Part shown: positions 6,435 to 13,198 of the stretch, piece by piece
Numbering within the stretch: the first letter of the stretch is position 1
How the letters are laid out: the number at the start of each line of letters is the position of its first letter
From: UBA1731 sp964567665
GTDB taxonomy: Bacteria; Verrucomicrobiota; Kiritimatiellia; RFP12; UBA1067
Assembly (NCBI GenBank): GCA_964567665.1
Contig: CAZMNN010000056.1
Span: forward strand, 1-13,759
Length of the DNA: 13,759 nucleotides
Direction of reading: 5' to 3'
The notes under the pieces: model-generated
Told to the model about the DNA's origin: nothing
Databases searched by the model: none
The model's input: the letters and a program-made list of their open reading frames with translations, nothing else
Position numbers and translations under genes: made by a program

Positions 6435-7550
6435 ATGGAGACATTTTACACTGTATTGGCGATAGCGGCGTGTGTGCTGCTGTTTTCGTTTGCCATTTTC
6501 ATTCATGAGTTCGGCCATTTCCTTGCCGCCCGCTGGCGCGGGTTGAGGGTTGACGCCTTCTCTATCGGGTTCGGCCCGGTGCTGTGGCGCAGGGAGTTTC
6601 GCGGCGTAGAGTGGCGGATAAGCGCCATTCCGTTTGGCGGATACGTGGCGATTCCGGATGTGGATCCGGAGGGGACGGCAAAGGTGCAGGGTACGGACGG
6701 AAAGAAGCCAGTCGGCAAAGTTGCCACGCCCGTTGATTCGATAATCGTCGCCATCGCCGGCCCGCTGGGCAACGTTGTCCTTGCGATTGTCCTTGCGGTT
6801 GCCCTTGCCGTTGTTCCGGGAGCGAAGTTCGGCGAACTTCCCGCATTGATCGGTGAAGTGCCGTCGGAGGGGCCTGCGCATGAAGCCGGCATGAAGGCGG
6901 GCGACAGGGTTCTTTCGGTCGGCGGTGTGCAAGTGGACACCTGGACTGAGATGCAGACGGAAATCCAGATATCCGGCGGCAAGCCCACGGCATTTGTGGT
7001 TGAACGCAACGGGGCGGAGACGCCGCTTACGATCGTCCCGAAGCGCCATGACGCAAGCGGCGCCTACTTCATCCTTGCGCTTTCCACCACGAACGGCGTC
7101 CGCTCTGCGGCATGGATGCCGTCACGCAATCCGCTGAAGCAGCTTCAGTGGGACACGATGAGCATCGTTCGCGTACTGAAGGCTCTTGTCACTCCGAAGG
7201 AGTCGAAGGCCGCCGCGCAGGCACTTGGCGGCCCGGTGATGATTGCGGAAGGGCTGTATCGCCAGGTCAGGAGCAACATATGGGACGCATTGGGCTTTCT
7301 GCGTTTCCTGTGCGTAAACCTTGCCATGCTGAACCTCCTGCCGATACCTGTCCTGGACGGCAGCATCGTCATGTTCTCGCTCTATGCGCTCATATTCAGG
7401 CGCAAGCCGAACGGCAAGTTTGTGGATGCAATCACCAAGGCGTTCATGTATCTGCTGATTGCAGCGATGCTTTTCCTTGTCTATCGCGATTCCGTGCGCT
7501 CATGGCGCATCCACCACGACAGGCCTGCCTCTGAGGGGGAACGCAAATGA
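6435..7550 (+). CDS. rseP: RseP-type site-2 zinc metalloprotease
   Basis: This intramembrane protease typically cuts anti-sigma factors or remnant signal peptides. The 371-residue product has the zinc motif HEFGH at 24-28 inside the first helix and the GFGP and PFGGYV elements around 46-71. A second helix lies at about 103-128, and one PDZ domain spans roughly 137-205 (E. coli RseP has two). The third zinc ligand is Asp308 in LLPIPVLDG. A last helix at about 336-350 precedes a short charged tail. ATG 6435 is chosen because the family N-terminus starts at METFYTVLAI; the in-frame ATG 6387 adds 16 residues with no family match and lies upstream of the promoter. There is no Shine-Dalgarno sequence, which fits leaderless translation. 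Its stop overlaps the next start as ATGA. Confidence 0.93.
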   Translation: METFYTVLAIAACVLLFSFAIFIHEFGHFLAARWRGLRVDAFSIGFGPVLWRREFRGVEWRISAIPFGGYVAIPDVDPEGTAKVQGTDGKKPVGKVATPVDSIIVAIAGPLGNVVLAIVLAVALAVVPGAKFGELPALIGEVPSEGPAHEAGMKAGDRVLSVGGVQVDTWTEMQTEIQISGGKPTAFVVERNGAETPLTIVPKRHDASGAYFILALSTTNGVRSAAWMPSRNPLKQLQWDTMSIVRVLKALVTPKESKAAAQALGGPVMIAEGLYRQVRSNIWDALGFLRFLCVNLAMLNLLPIPVLDGSIVMFSLYALIFRRKPNGKFVDAITKAFMYLLIAAMLFLVYRDSVRSWRIHHDRPASEGERK

Positions 7551-9073
7551 GAAGGTTCTGCGAAAATCTTCCGGTTGCGCTCGTATTCCTGACAGTTGCC
7601 GGGTTCTCGTGGATATTTGGTGGCGCAAGCGCTCCGCATCTGCTTCCGGTGATGCCGTGGATATGGGCGTTCTCGTTCGAAACGCTTCTTTTCTTCCCAC
7701 AGCGCCGCACTGGCGAAAGCTTTTCGGACGCAAGGCTTCGGGTGTGGAAATCGCTTGCGCACGACCCGGTGATGTACCTTTCGCTCTCGTTCCTGCTTGT
7801 CCTTGCCGTGCCGCTTTTCAATGTAGGGCTTTGCTCGGTGTGCGACTATCCTGAGATACTTTCCGGCACGAGCCGTACGCCTCCGATACCGTTCGCTCCG
7901 TTCTGCGTGAACGTGAAGGAGCATCTTGGCGTGATTGTGTGGTTCGTTCCTGCGCTGACCGCAATGCTTGCGGTGCGTCATTCGCTCTCCGGCAAGGGGA
8001 AACGTGTCCTCATGCACACGCTCGTGTGGAACGGCGCGGCGCTTGCCTTGCTCGGCTTCATTCAGCAGTCCACCGACGCAAAGGCGCCGTTCTGGATTGA
8101 CGTCGCCGATTCGGCCGTCTTTTTCTCGTCGTTTGGCTATCCGAACATGGCAGGTGCGTTCTTTGTGGCGCTTTTCGCCGTCTCCGCCGGGCTGTGGCTC
8201 GACAATGTGAGAAGCGATGTGGTTGCAGGACAGGAGCGGGGCCATCATGCCGAAGATCCGGGGGCCACAGGAGATTCCGTGCAGAGGCGGAACTATCTTC
8301 CTGCGTGGATCAAGACGCACTATCTCCTGATTCCGACGGCGATGTGCTTCTTTGCGTCGCTTGCGACGCTTTCTCGCGCAGCGATAATATTCGCCTTTGT
8401 GCTGCTTGCCTTCTGGTTCGTCTATCTCTGTCTGTCGCTTTTCACCACAAGAAAGAATCTCACCCGCGTGAAGCTGCACCTCAGCATGATTCTCGGCATT
8501 GTGGTTACCGTCATTCTCGTGGCCGTATTCGCGCCGGACGACTTTACGAAGGAGGTATCGTCCCTCTCCACCGTCACGGTGGCAGACCGCGTGACGGGCA
8601 AGGCACAGTACCATACCCGCGTTGCGACGGAGATATTCAAGGACTATCCGCTGTTCGGCGTGGGCGGATGGGGCTACAAGCATTTCTGCCTTGAATACAT
8701 GACGGATGAAGACAGGCTTCAGCGCGTGGGCGGCGTAAACGTGCACAACGACTACCTGCAGTTCCTGTGCGAACATGGTGTAATCGGGTTCGCCCTCCTT
8801 CTTGCAGTTGTGGTTGCGCTCATAGTCCCGATGTTCAGGACATGGGGAAGGGAGATGCGCAGGGCGCACTTCACGAAGCGATCCGGGATGCCGCATCCCG
8901 CTGCGCTGTTCTGCGTGCCCGCAGCGGTCGTCGGAGTGTTGCTCGCCGTGGCGGCAAACATTGTGCACGCATTCGGAGACTGTGTGTTCCGCTCTCCGGC
9001 GGTTCTTTCGCAGTTTCTCGTGATGCTGGCGGCGGTGGAAGGGTTCTTGTCAAATGAGGGCAAACTGAAATGA
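7547..9073 (+). CDS. O-antigen ligase/polymerase-like membrane protein
   Basis: The 508-residue product has about ten or more hydrophobic helices and the Wzy_C/WaaL layout. Helices flank YPNMAGAFF (about residues 200-208) and LATLSRAAI (Arg277). A large periplasmic loop follows, with R-x-Y-type residues, FKDYPLFGVGGWGY and VHNDYLQFLCEHG around His400. This last motif is the most diagnostic of the superfamily. Members join or polymerise undecaprenyl-linked glycans on the periplasmic side; some act on proteins instead. No other glycan-assembly gene is in the window, so ligase and polymerase cannot be told apart. A short polar insert rich in Glu, His and Gly at about 228-250 sits between helices. 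The start overlaps rseP by ATGA with a GAGGGGG upstream. Confidence 0.85.
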   Translation: MRRFCENLPVALVFLTVAGFSWIFGGASAPHLLPVMPWIWAFSFETLLFFPQRRTGESFSDARLRVWKSLAHDPVMYLSLSFLLVLAVPLFNVGLCSVCDYPEILSGTSRTPPIPFAPFCVNVKEHLGVIVWFVPALTAMLAVRHSLSGKGKRVLMHTLVWNGAALALLGFIQQSTDAKAPFWIDVADSAVFFSSFGYPNMAGAFFVALFAVSAGLWLDNVRSDVVAGQERGHHAEDPGATGDSVQRRNYLPAWIKTHYLLIPTAMCFFASLATLSRAAIIFAFVLLAFWFVYLCLSLFTTRKNLTRVKLHLSMILGIVVTVILVAVFAPDDFTKEVSSLSTVTVADRVTGKAQYHTRVATEIFKDYPLFGVGGWGYKHFCLEYMTDEDRLQRVGGVNVHNDYLQFLCEHGVIGFALLLAVVVALIVPMFRTWGREMRRAHFTKRSGMPHPAALFCVPAAVVGVLLAVAANIVHAFGDCVFRSPAVLSQFLVMLAAVEGFLSNEGKLK

Positions 9074-10380
9074 GGGCGGATAGCGGCAGTTCGGTCGGAC
9101 GGCGCGACTTCCTGCGCGGCATGGTGAAGGCCAAGGCCACAGGGCCGATGTCAATGCGCAAGGATGCGCACGGCGACAGCATATCGCTGCTCGGATTCGG
9201 AATGATGCGGCTGCCCACTGTCGACGGCAGCCACGCCAATTCGTATCGCGGCGGATCTTCAGCTCCGATAGACAAGGATGAGGTCTTTGCGCAGGTTGAT
9301 TACGCGCTTGATCACGGCGTCAACTATTTCGATACGTCGCCGGCCTACTGTCGCGGCGAGTCCGAGGGCATAACCGGGGAGGCGCTGTCCCGACATCCTC
9401 GCGAACGGTACAAGATTGCCACGAAGCTCTCGAACTTCTCGCCGTCGCAGTATCCGATCGAAAAATGCCGGGAGATGTACGACAAGTCGCGTCGGCTTCT
9501 CCGCGTGGACGCCATAGACTACTATCTGCTTCATGCCGTCGGCATGGGCGGTTTCGATGCGTTCAGGCAGCGGTATGTGGACAACGGCGCAATAGAGCTC
9601 TGCCTCCGCGAACGCGACGCCGGCAGGATAAGGAACCTGGGGTTCTCGTTCCACGGCGACAAGCGTGCATGGGAATGGCTGATGGAACGCCATGACAAGT
9701 ACGGCTGGGACTTTGTGCAGATACAGCTCAACTACGTCGACTGGCGTCACGCCTACGAAATGAACGAGCGCAATCAGGACGGCATATACCTCTACGGCGA
9801 ATGCGCGAAGCGGAACATCCCGGTTGTCGTGATGGAGCCGCTGCTCGGCGGCCGCCTTGCGCGGTTCAACTATTCGCTTGCGCAGAGGCTCGTGCCGATG
9901 GATCCGGAAGCGTCGCTCGCAAAATGGGCGCTTCGCTTTGCTGGACATTTCCCCAAGATAATGACCGTGCTTTCAGGAATGACATACCGGGAGCACCTTG
10001 AGGAGAACTGCGCGATATTCTCTCCGCTCAAACCGCTTTCGGAAAAGGAGCTTGTCGCGCTGGAGGAGGCTGCGACAGCGTTTCTCGCCGACAAGACGGT
10101 GCCATGCAACGTGTGCAACTACTGCATGCCGTGTCCCTATGGCGTGGACATCCCCGGCATCTTCTCGCTGTACAACGATGCGCTGTCGCAGGAAAGCACG
10201 GACTGGAGCCGGTTCCTGTGCGACTACACGGAGAAGATACCGTATCTGCGCCAGGCGAACCACTGCACCGGGTGCGGCGTGTGCGCAGCGCACTGTCCGC
10301 AGACGATCGACATTCCGGCGACGATGCGCCGCATCGATGAACTTACGGAGTCGCTCAAGATGAAAGAGAGGGCTTCATGA
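9070..10380 (+). CDS. Aldo/keto reductase with C-terminal dicluster ferredoxin domain
   Basis: The 436-residue product carries an aldo/keto reductase barrel (about 36-325) with the catalytic tetrad visible: Asp88 (YFDTSPAY), Tyr93, Lys119 (KIATKLS) and His155 (YYLLHAV). A ferredoxin-like part follows, with two [4Fe-4S] motifs: Cys346/349/352/355 (CxxCxxCxxCP) and Cys399/402/405/409 (CxxCxxCxxxCP). It belongs to the Fe-S-containing reductase group common in anaerobes, whose substrates are mostly unknown. The N-terminus has a twin-arginine word, GRRDFLRG, but is followed by KAKATGP rather than a hydrophobic stretch, so export by Tat is doubtful. It is coupled by ATGA to both neighbours and lies just upstream of two NapH/NapG-like genes, which points to a shared electron-transfer role. 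Confidence 0.9.
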   Translation: MRADSGSSVGRRDFLRGMVKAKATGPMSMRKDAHGDSISLLGFGMMRLPTVDGSHANSYRGGSSAPIDKDEVFAQVDYALDHGVNYFDTSPAYCRGESEGITGEALSRHPRERYKIATKLSNFSPSQYPIEKCREMYDKSRRLLRVDAIDYYLLHAVGMGGFDAFRQRYVDNGAIELCLRERDAGRIRNLGFSFHGDKRAWEWLMERHDKYGWDFVQIQLNYVDWRHAYEMNERNQDGIYLYGECAKRNIPVVVMEPLLGGRLARFNYSLAQRLVPMDPEASLAKWALRFAGHFPKIMTVLSGMTYREHLEENCAIFSPLKPLSEKELVALEEAATAFLADKTVPCNVCNYCMPCPYGVDIPGIFSLYNDALSQESTDWSRFLCDYTEKIPYLRQANHCTGCGVCAAHCPQTIDIPATMRRIDELTESLKMKERAS

Positions 10381-10979
10381 AGCTGCATCTCTCCGCTGCA
10401 CCGGCTGGCCGCTGGTGCAAGATTGTCGTCGCGACGCTGATGCTGGCGTCGGTCACGGCGGCGTTCTTCGGTGTGCGGGAATGTGCGTTTGCGGCGAAGG
10501 TGCAGTTCGTGCCTGCACTGCTTGCGCTCAGCCCCGTCGCCCTGGCCGTGCTTGCCGCAATCCTTGCGTTCCGTGCGAGGCTCTACTGCGAGATTGTGTG
10601 TCCACTCGGGATCGTGCAGGATTTTGTGCGGTGGATCGCCCGCAAGAAAGTGCGGAGGGTGTGCACCCGTCTGCCGTCCACATCGCGTCAGCTTGCCGTG
10701 AAGTGGACGGTGTTCGCGCTTGCGCTTGCGGCGGGACTTTGCGGACTTTCGTTCGTGTGGCTTGACCCGTACGCGATTTTCGGGCGCGGCATATCGCTCG
10801 CCGGTGCGCTGTTCTTCGTCGTGGTCGCACTCGCTTTTGTCGGTCGCGGCCGCATATGGTGCAACTGGGTGTGTCCGGTGGGAACTCTGCTACAGCTTGC
10901 ATCGCGCATCGCGATGTCAAAGAACAAGGTTGCCAAGTGCGACAACTGCAAGGAGTGCGGCAAATGCTTCAGGAAATGA
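10377..10979 (+). CDS. NapH-like membrane Fe-S protein
   Basis: The 200-residue product has four membrane helices (about 15-34, 45-65, 107-128, 139-156). Two cytoplasm-facing CxxxCP motifs, Cys71/75 (YCEIVCPLG) and Cys162/166 (WCNWVCPVG), are typical of the NapH/NosR/CcoG family. It ends in a cysteine ladder, Cys188/191/194/197 (CxxCxxCxxC), that could hold one [4Fe-4S] cluster; NapH usually has two C-terminal clusters, so the tail is shortened. Such proteins pass electrons between quinol or cytoplasmic donors and an exported Fe-S partner. It overlaps the preceding reductase by ATGA and the next gene by 16 bases. There is no nitrate reductase (napA) here, so the name napH is not applied. Confidence 0.88.
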   Translation: MKLHLSAAPAGRWCKIVVATLMLASVTAAFFGVRECAFAAKVQFVPALLALSPVALAVLAAILAFRARLYCEIVCPLGIVQDFVRWIARKKVRRVCTRLPSTSRQLAVKWTVFALALAAGLCGLSFVWLDPYAIFGRGISLAGALFFVVVALAFVGRGRIWCNWVCPVGTLLQLASRIAMSKNKVAKCDNCKECGKCFRK

Positions 10980-11638
10980 CACGGCGCGGATTTCTCGCGG
11001 CCGGCGGCGTAGCGTCCGTAGCGGTTGCCGCAGACAAGTTGACTGATGGCGGCTTTGCGCCAGTTTCTCTGCCGGGCAGACCAAAGCGCGATAAGCCCGT
11101 CCTGCCCGCCGGGGCGAGAGGGGTGCGCGTGTTCCGCAGACAGTGCGTTGGATGCCAGCTGTGCGTGAAGGTGTGTCCGGAAAAGGTGCTTCGTCCATCC
11201 ATGGATTCCGGACGATTCCTTCAGCCTGAGATGGGTTTTGAGAACGGCTACTGCCGTCCGTCATGTTCGCGATGCGGCGAGGTGTGTCCGGCCGGCGCGA
11301 TCGTCCCCATGAAGGAGGACGAAAAGCGCCATACTCACGTCGGATTTGCCGTATGGCACAAGGACAGGTGCATCGCCGCAAAGGACGGGGTTCGGTGCAC
11401 GGCGTGCGAACGCCACTGTCCAGTAAAGGCCATTGCCCTTGTGGATGGAGTGCCGGTCGTCGATGCAGCAGTGTGCATCGGATGCGGCGCCTGCGAGAAT
11501 CTGTGTCCGGCAAGACCGATGCCCGGCATGACGGTCGAGGGGTGTGAGGTGCACCGCGTGGATAGGCCGGTGCCGGTGAAGAAGGTTGCATACGAGCGCT
11601 CCTGTCCTGGGGCTTTCCGTATGCGCGAGCAGGTCTGA
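10964..11638 (+). CDS. NapG-like Tat-exported polyferredoxin
   Basis: The 224-residue product starts with a Tat signal: TRRGFLAAGG followed by VASVAVAA, then a Pro/Gly-rich linker. Sixteen cysteines form four [4Fe-4S] motifs: Cys61/64/67/71, Cys97/101/104/108, Cys136/145/148/152 and Cys171/174/177/181, each ending in CP. This is the NapG/MauM layout, an electron carrier on the outer face of the membrane working with a NapH-like partner. ATG 10964 is preferred because AAGGAG lies eight bases upstream; ATG 10976, four residues shorter, would restore the ATGA overlap used elsewhere but has no well-spaced ribosome-binding site. Either start keeps the signal peptide intact. The next gene follows after 97 bases. 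Confidence 0.9.
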   Translation: MLQEMTRRGFLAAGGVASVAVAADKLTDGGFAPVSLPGRPKRDKPVLPAGARGVRVFRRQCVGCQLCVKVCPEKVLRPSMDSGRFLQPEMGFENGYCRPSCSRCGEVCPAGAIVPMKEDEKRHTHVGFAVWHKDRCIAAKDGVRCTACERHCPVKAIALVDGVPVVDAAVCIGCGACENLCPARPMPGMTVEGCEVHRVDRPVPVKKVAYERSCPGAFRMREQV

Positions 11639-11666
11639 CGGCACGGGGCATCTGCCGATCGTTCAG

Positions 11667-11695
11667 GGCGGTGCGGCGGATTCCGCAGTGCCGCC
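11667..11695 (+). other. GC-rich hairpin between the polyferredoxin and dehydrogenase genes
   Basis: GGCGGTGCGG (11667-11676) pairs with CCGCA and CCGCC (11683-11687 and 11691-11695), giving ten pairs with a 3-base bulge and a 6-base loop. No T-tract follows, so it is not a clear terminator. It could slow RNA polymerase, protect the upstream mRNA end or set the relative level of the downstream gene. Confidence 0.35.
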
Positions 11696-11735
11696 TGGTC
11701 TGTGTAGAAGGCAATCATTCAATGGAGAAACGCTG

Positions 11736-13085
11736 ATGTCGAGAATCGAAGATGCATTGAAGCACACAACCGACACAAAGGCCTGTGAAATCGGACCTGG
11801 CGTGACGGCTGCCGCCGCGCATATGTTCAGACAGCTGTTCGATGGCCGCAAAAGTGCGTTGGTCATCGCCGATCCGCGAACGTGGAAAGTTGCCGGCGAA
11901 TGCGTCAAGTCTCAGCTTTCAGCCGCCGGAGTGGATTGCGCAACGTATCTGCTTGGTGCGGACGGCAAACCGTTCCACGCCGAATACAGATGGATCGACG
12001 AGCTGCGCGATGCGGCGGCTGCCTTCGGCGATCGCGTTCCGGTCGCAGTCGGATCGGGAACGGTCAATGACATCGTGAAGCGCACGAGCGAGGAGCTTGG
12101 CCGACGGTATATGGTTGTGGGGACTGCAGCATCGATGGACGGCTATACGAGTTTCGGCGCCGCAATCACCAAGGACGGCATGAAGCAGACGCTATCCTGC
12201 AAGGCGCCGCTCGGTTGCATAGTGGATTCGCAGATCGCCGCCGATGCACCGTGCGAAATGACGGCGTCAGGCTATGCCGACCTGCTTGCGAAGATTCCGG
12301 CCGGTGCGGACTGGATGCTTGCCGATGCAGTCGGGTCGGAGCGGATTCACCCCGAAGCTTGGGGCTTTGTCCAAGGGGCGCTGCGCGATTCTCTCTCCAA
12401 TCCGGACGGATGCGCCGGCAGGGATGAGCGCGAAGTGCGCAAGCTTTGTGAAGGGCTGGTCATGAGCGGGTTCGCGATGCAGGCGATGGGATCGTCGCGT
12501 CCGGCCAGCGGAACCGAGCATCAGGTGTCGCATTACTGGGACATGGAAGACCTGTGTTTTGGCGGCAAACCGGTGTCGCACGGCTTCAAGGTCGGAATCG
12601 GAACGTTGATTTCTACGAAGACCTTGGAATTTCTGCTGCGTCAGGACATCGCTTCGCTTGATGTCGATGCGGTGGCTGAAAGATGGCCGCATTCCTTCGA
12701 CGACGTTAAACGTACGTTCCCGGCGGTATTTGGGGGCCGTCCGGACCACATAAAGCGGGCGGAGATGGAGTATGCAAGGAAGTTTCCGTCGCGGGACGGA
12801 CTTCGTGCGGAGCTTGTTGCATTGAAGTCGGCATGGTCGTCGCTTTCGGAGCGCATTGCCGCTCAGCTCATGCCGTTCGATGAAGTGCGCGAGAAGTTGA
12901 AAGCCGTCGGTGCGCCGTACGAGCCTGAGATGATTGGCGTATCCAGACTGCGCTTCCGTGAAACGTATCAGGGCGTTCCCTACATGAGATCGAGGTACTT
13001 TGGCCTTGACCTCGTGGAGCGGCTTGGACTGAAGGATGTCTTGATGGAAGAGCTGTTTGGCAATGGCGGTGTATGGTCTGTGTAA
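11736..13085 (+). CDS. sn-glycerol-1-phosphate dehydrogenase (EgsA/AraM family)
   Basis: The predicted enzyme reduces dihydroxyacetone phosphate to sn-glycerol 1-phosphate with NAD(P)H. The 449-residue product has the dinucleotide motif VGSGTVNDIVK near residue 110, then VGTAASMDGYTSFGAA with the metal ligand Asp135. SGYADLLAKIPAGADW follows, and then the remaining metal-ligand histidines, His262 (GTEHQVSH) and His282 (SHGFKVGIG). This is the iron-alcohol-dehydrogenase-like fold of archaeal G1PDH and Bacillus AraM. It is about 55 residues longer than B. subtilis AraM, mostly at the C-terminus. ATG 11736 is chosen for its GGAGA seven bases upstream and because upstream residues in that frame (from 11586) overlap the previous gene and look non-coding. 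A related glycerol dehydrogenase specificity cannot be excluded. Confidence 0.88.
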   Translation: MSRIEDALKHTTDTKACEIGPGVTAAAAHMFRQLFDGRKSALVIADPRTWKVAGECVKSQLSAAGVDCATYLLGADGKPFHAEYRWIDELRDAAAAFGDRVPVAVGSGTVNDIVKRTSEELGRRYMVVGTAASMDGYTSFGAAITKDGMKQTLSCKAPLGCIVDSQIAADAPCEMTASGYADLLAKIPAGADWMLADAVGSERIHPEAWGFVQGALRDSLSNPDGCAGRDEREVRKLCEGLVMSGFAMQAMGSSRPASGTEHQVSHYWDMEDLCFGGKPVSHGFKVGIGTLISTKTLEFLLRQDIASLDVDAVAERWPHSFDDVKRTFPAVFGGRPDHIKRAEMEYARKFPSRDGLRAELVALKSAWSSLSERIAAQLMPFDEVREKLKAVGAPYEPEMIGVSRLRFRETYQGVPYMRSRYFGLDLVERLGLKDVLMEELFGNGGVWSV

Positions 13086-13113
13086 GGCGCGTTTAAATCT
13101 TCGGCAGACACCT

Positions 13114-13131
13114 GTCCGCCAAGGTGCGGAC
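13114..13131. terminator. Weak candidate terminator hairpin between convergent genes
   Basis: GTCCGC-CAAGGT-GCGGAC is a perfect 6-bp stem with a 6-base loop, 29 bases after the dehydrogenase stop and between two convergent genes. The nearest T run on the plus strand (13149-13153) is 17 bases away, so a classic intrinsic terminator is not clearly met. Confidence 0.3.
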
Positions 13132-13198
13132 GATGTGCGTGGCATCAGTTTTTGCAAACAGGATGGGGCGAGAATGCCTCTACAATATGGCCGTGATA

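Noticed and set aside
7481..8968. Minus-strand open frame of 495 codons
   Set aside because: It lies opposite the O-antigen ligase-like gene and is rich in His, Arg and Glu, the usual composition of an antisense shadow; it also extends into rseP.
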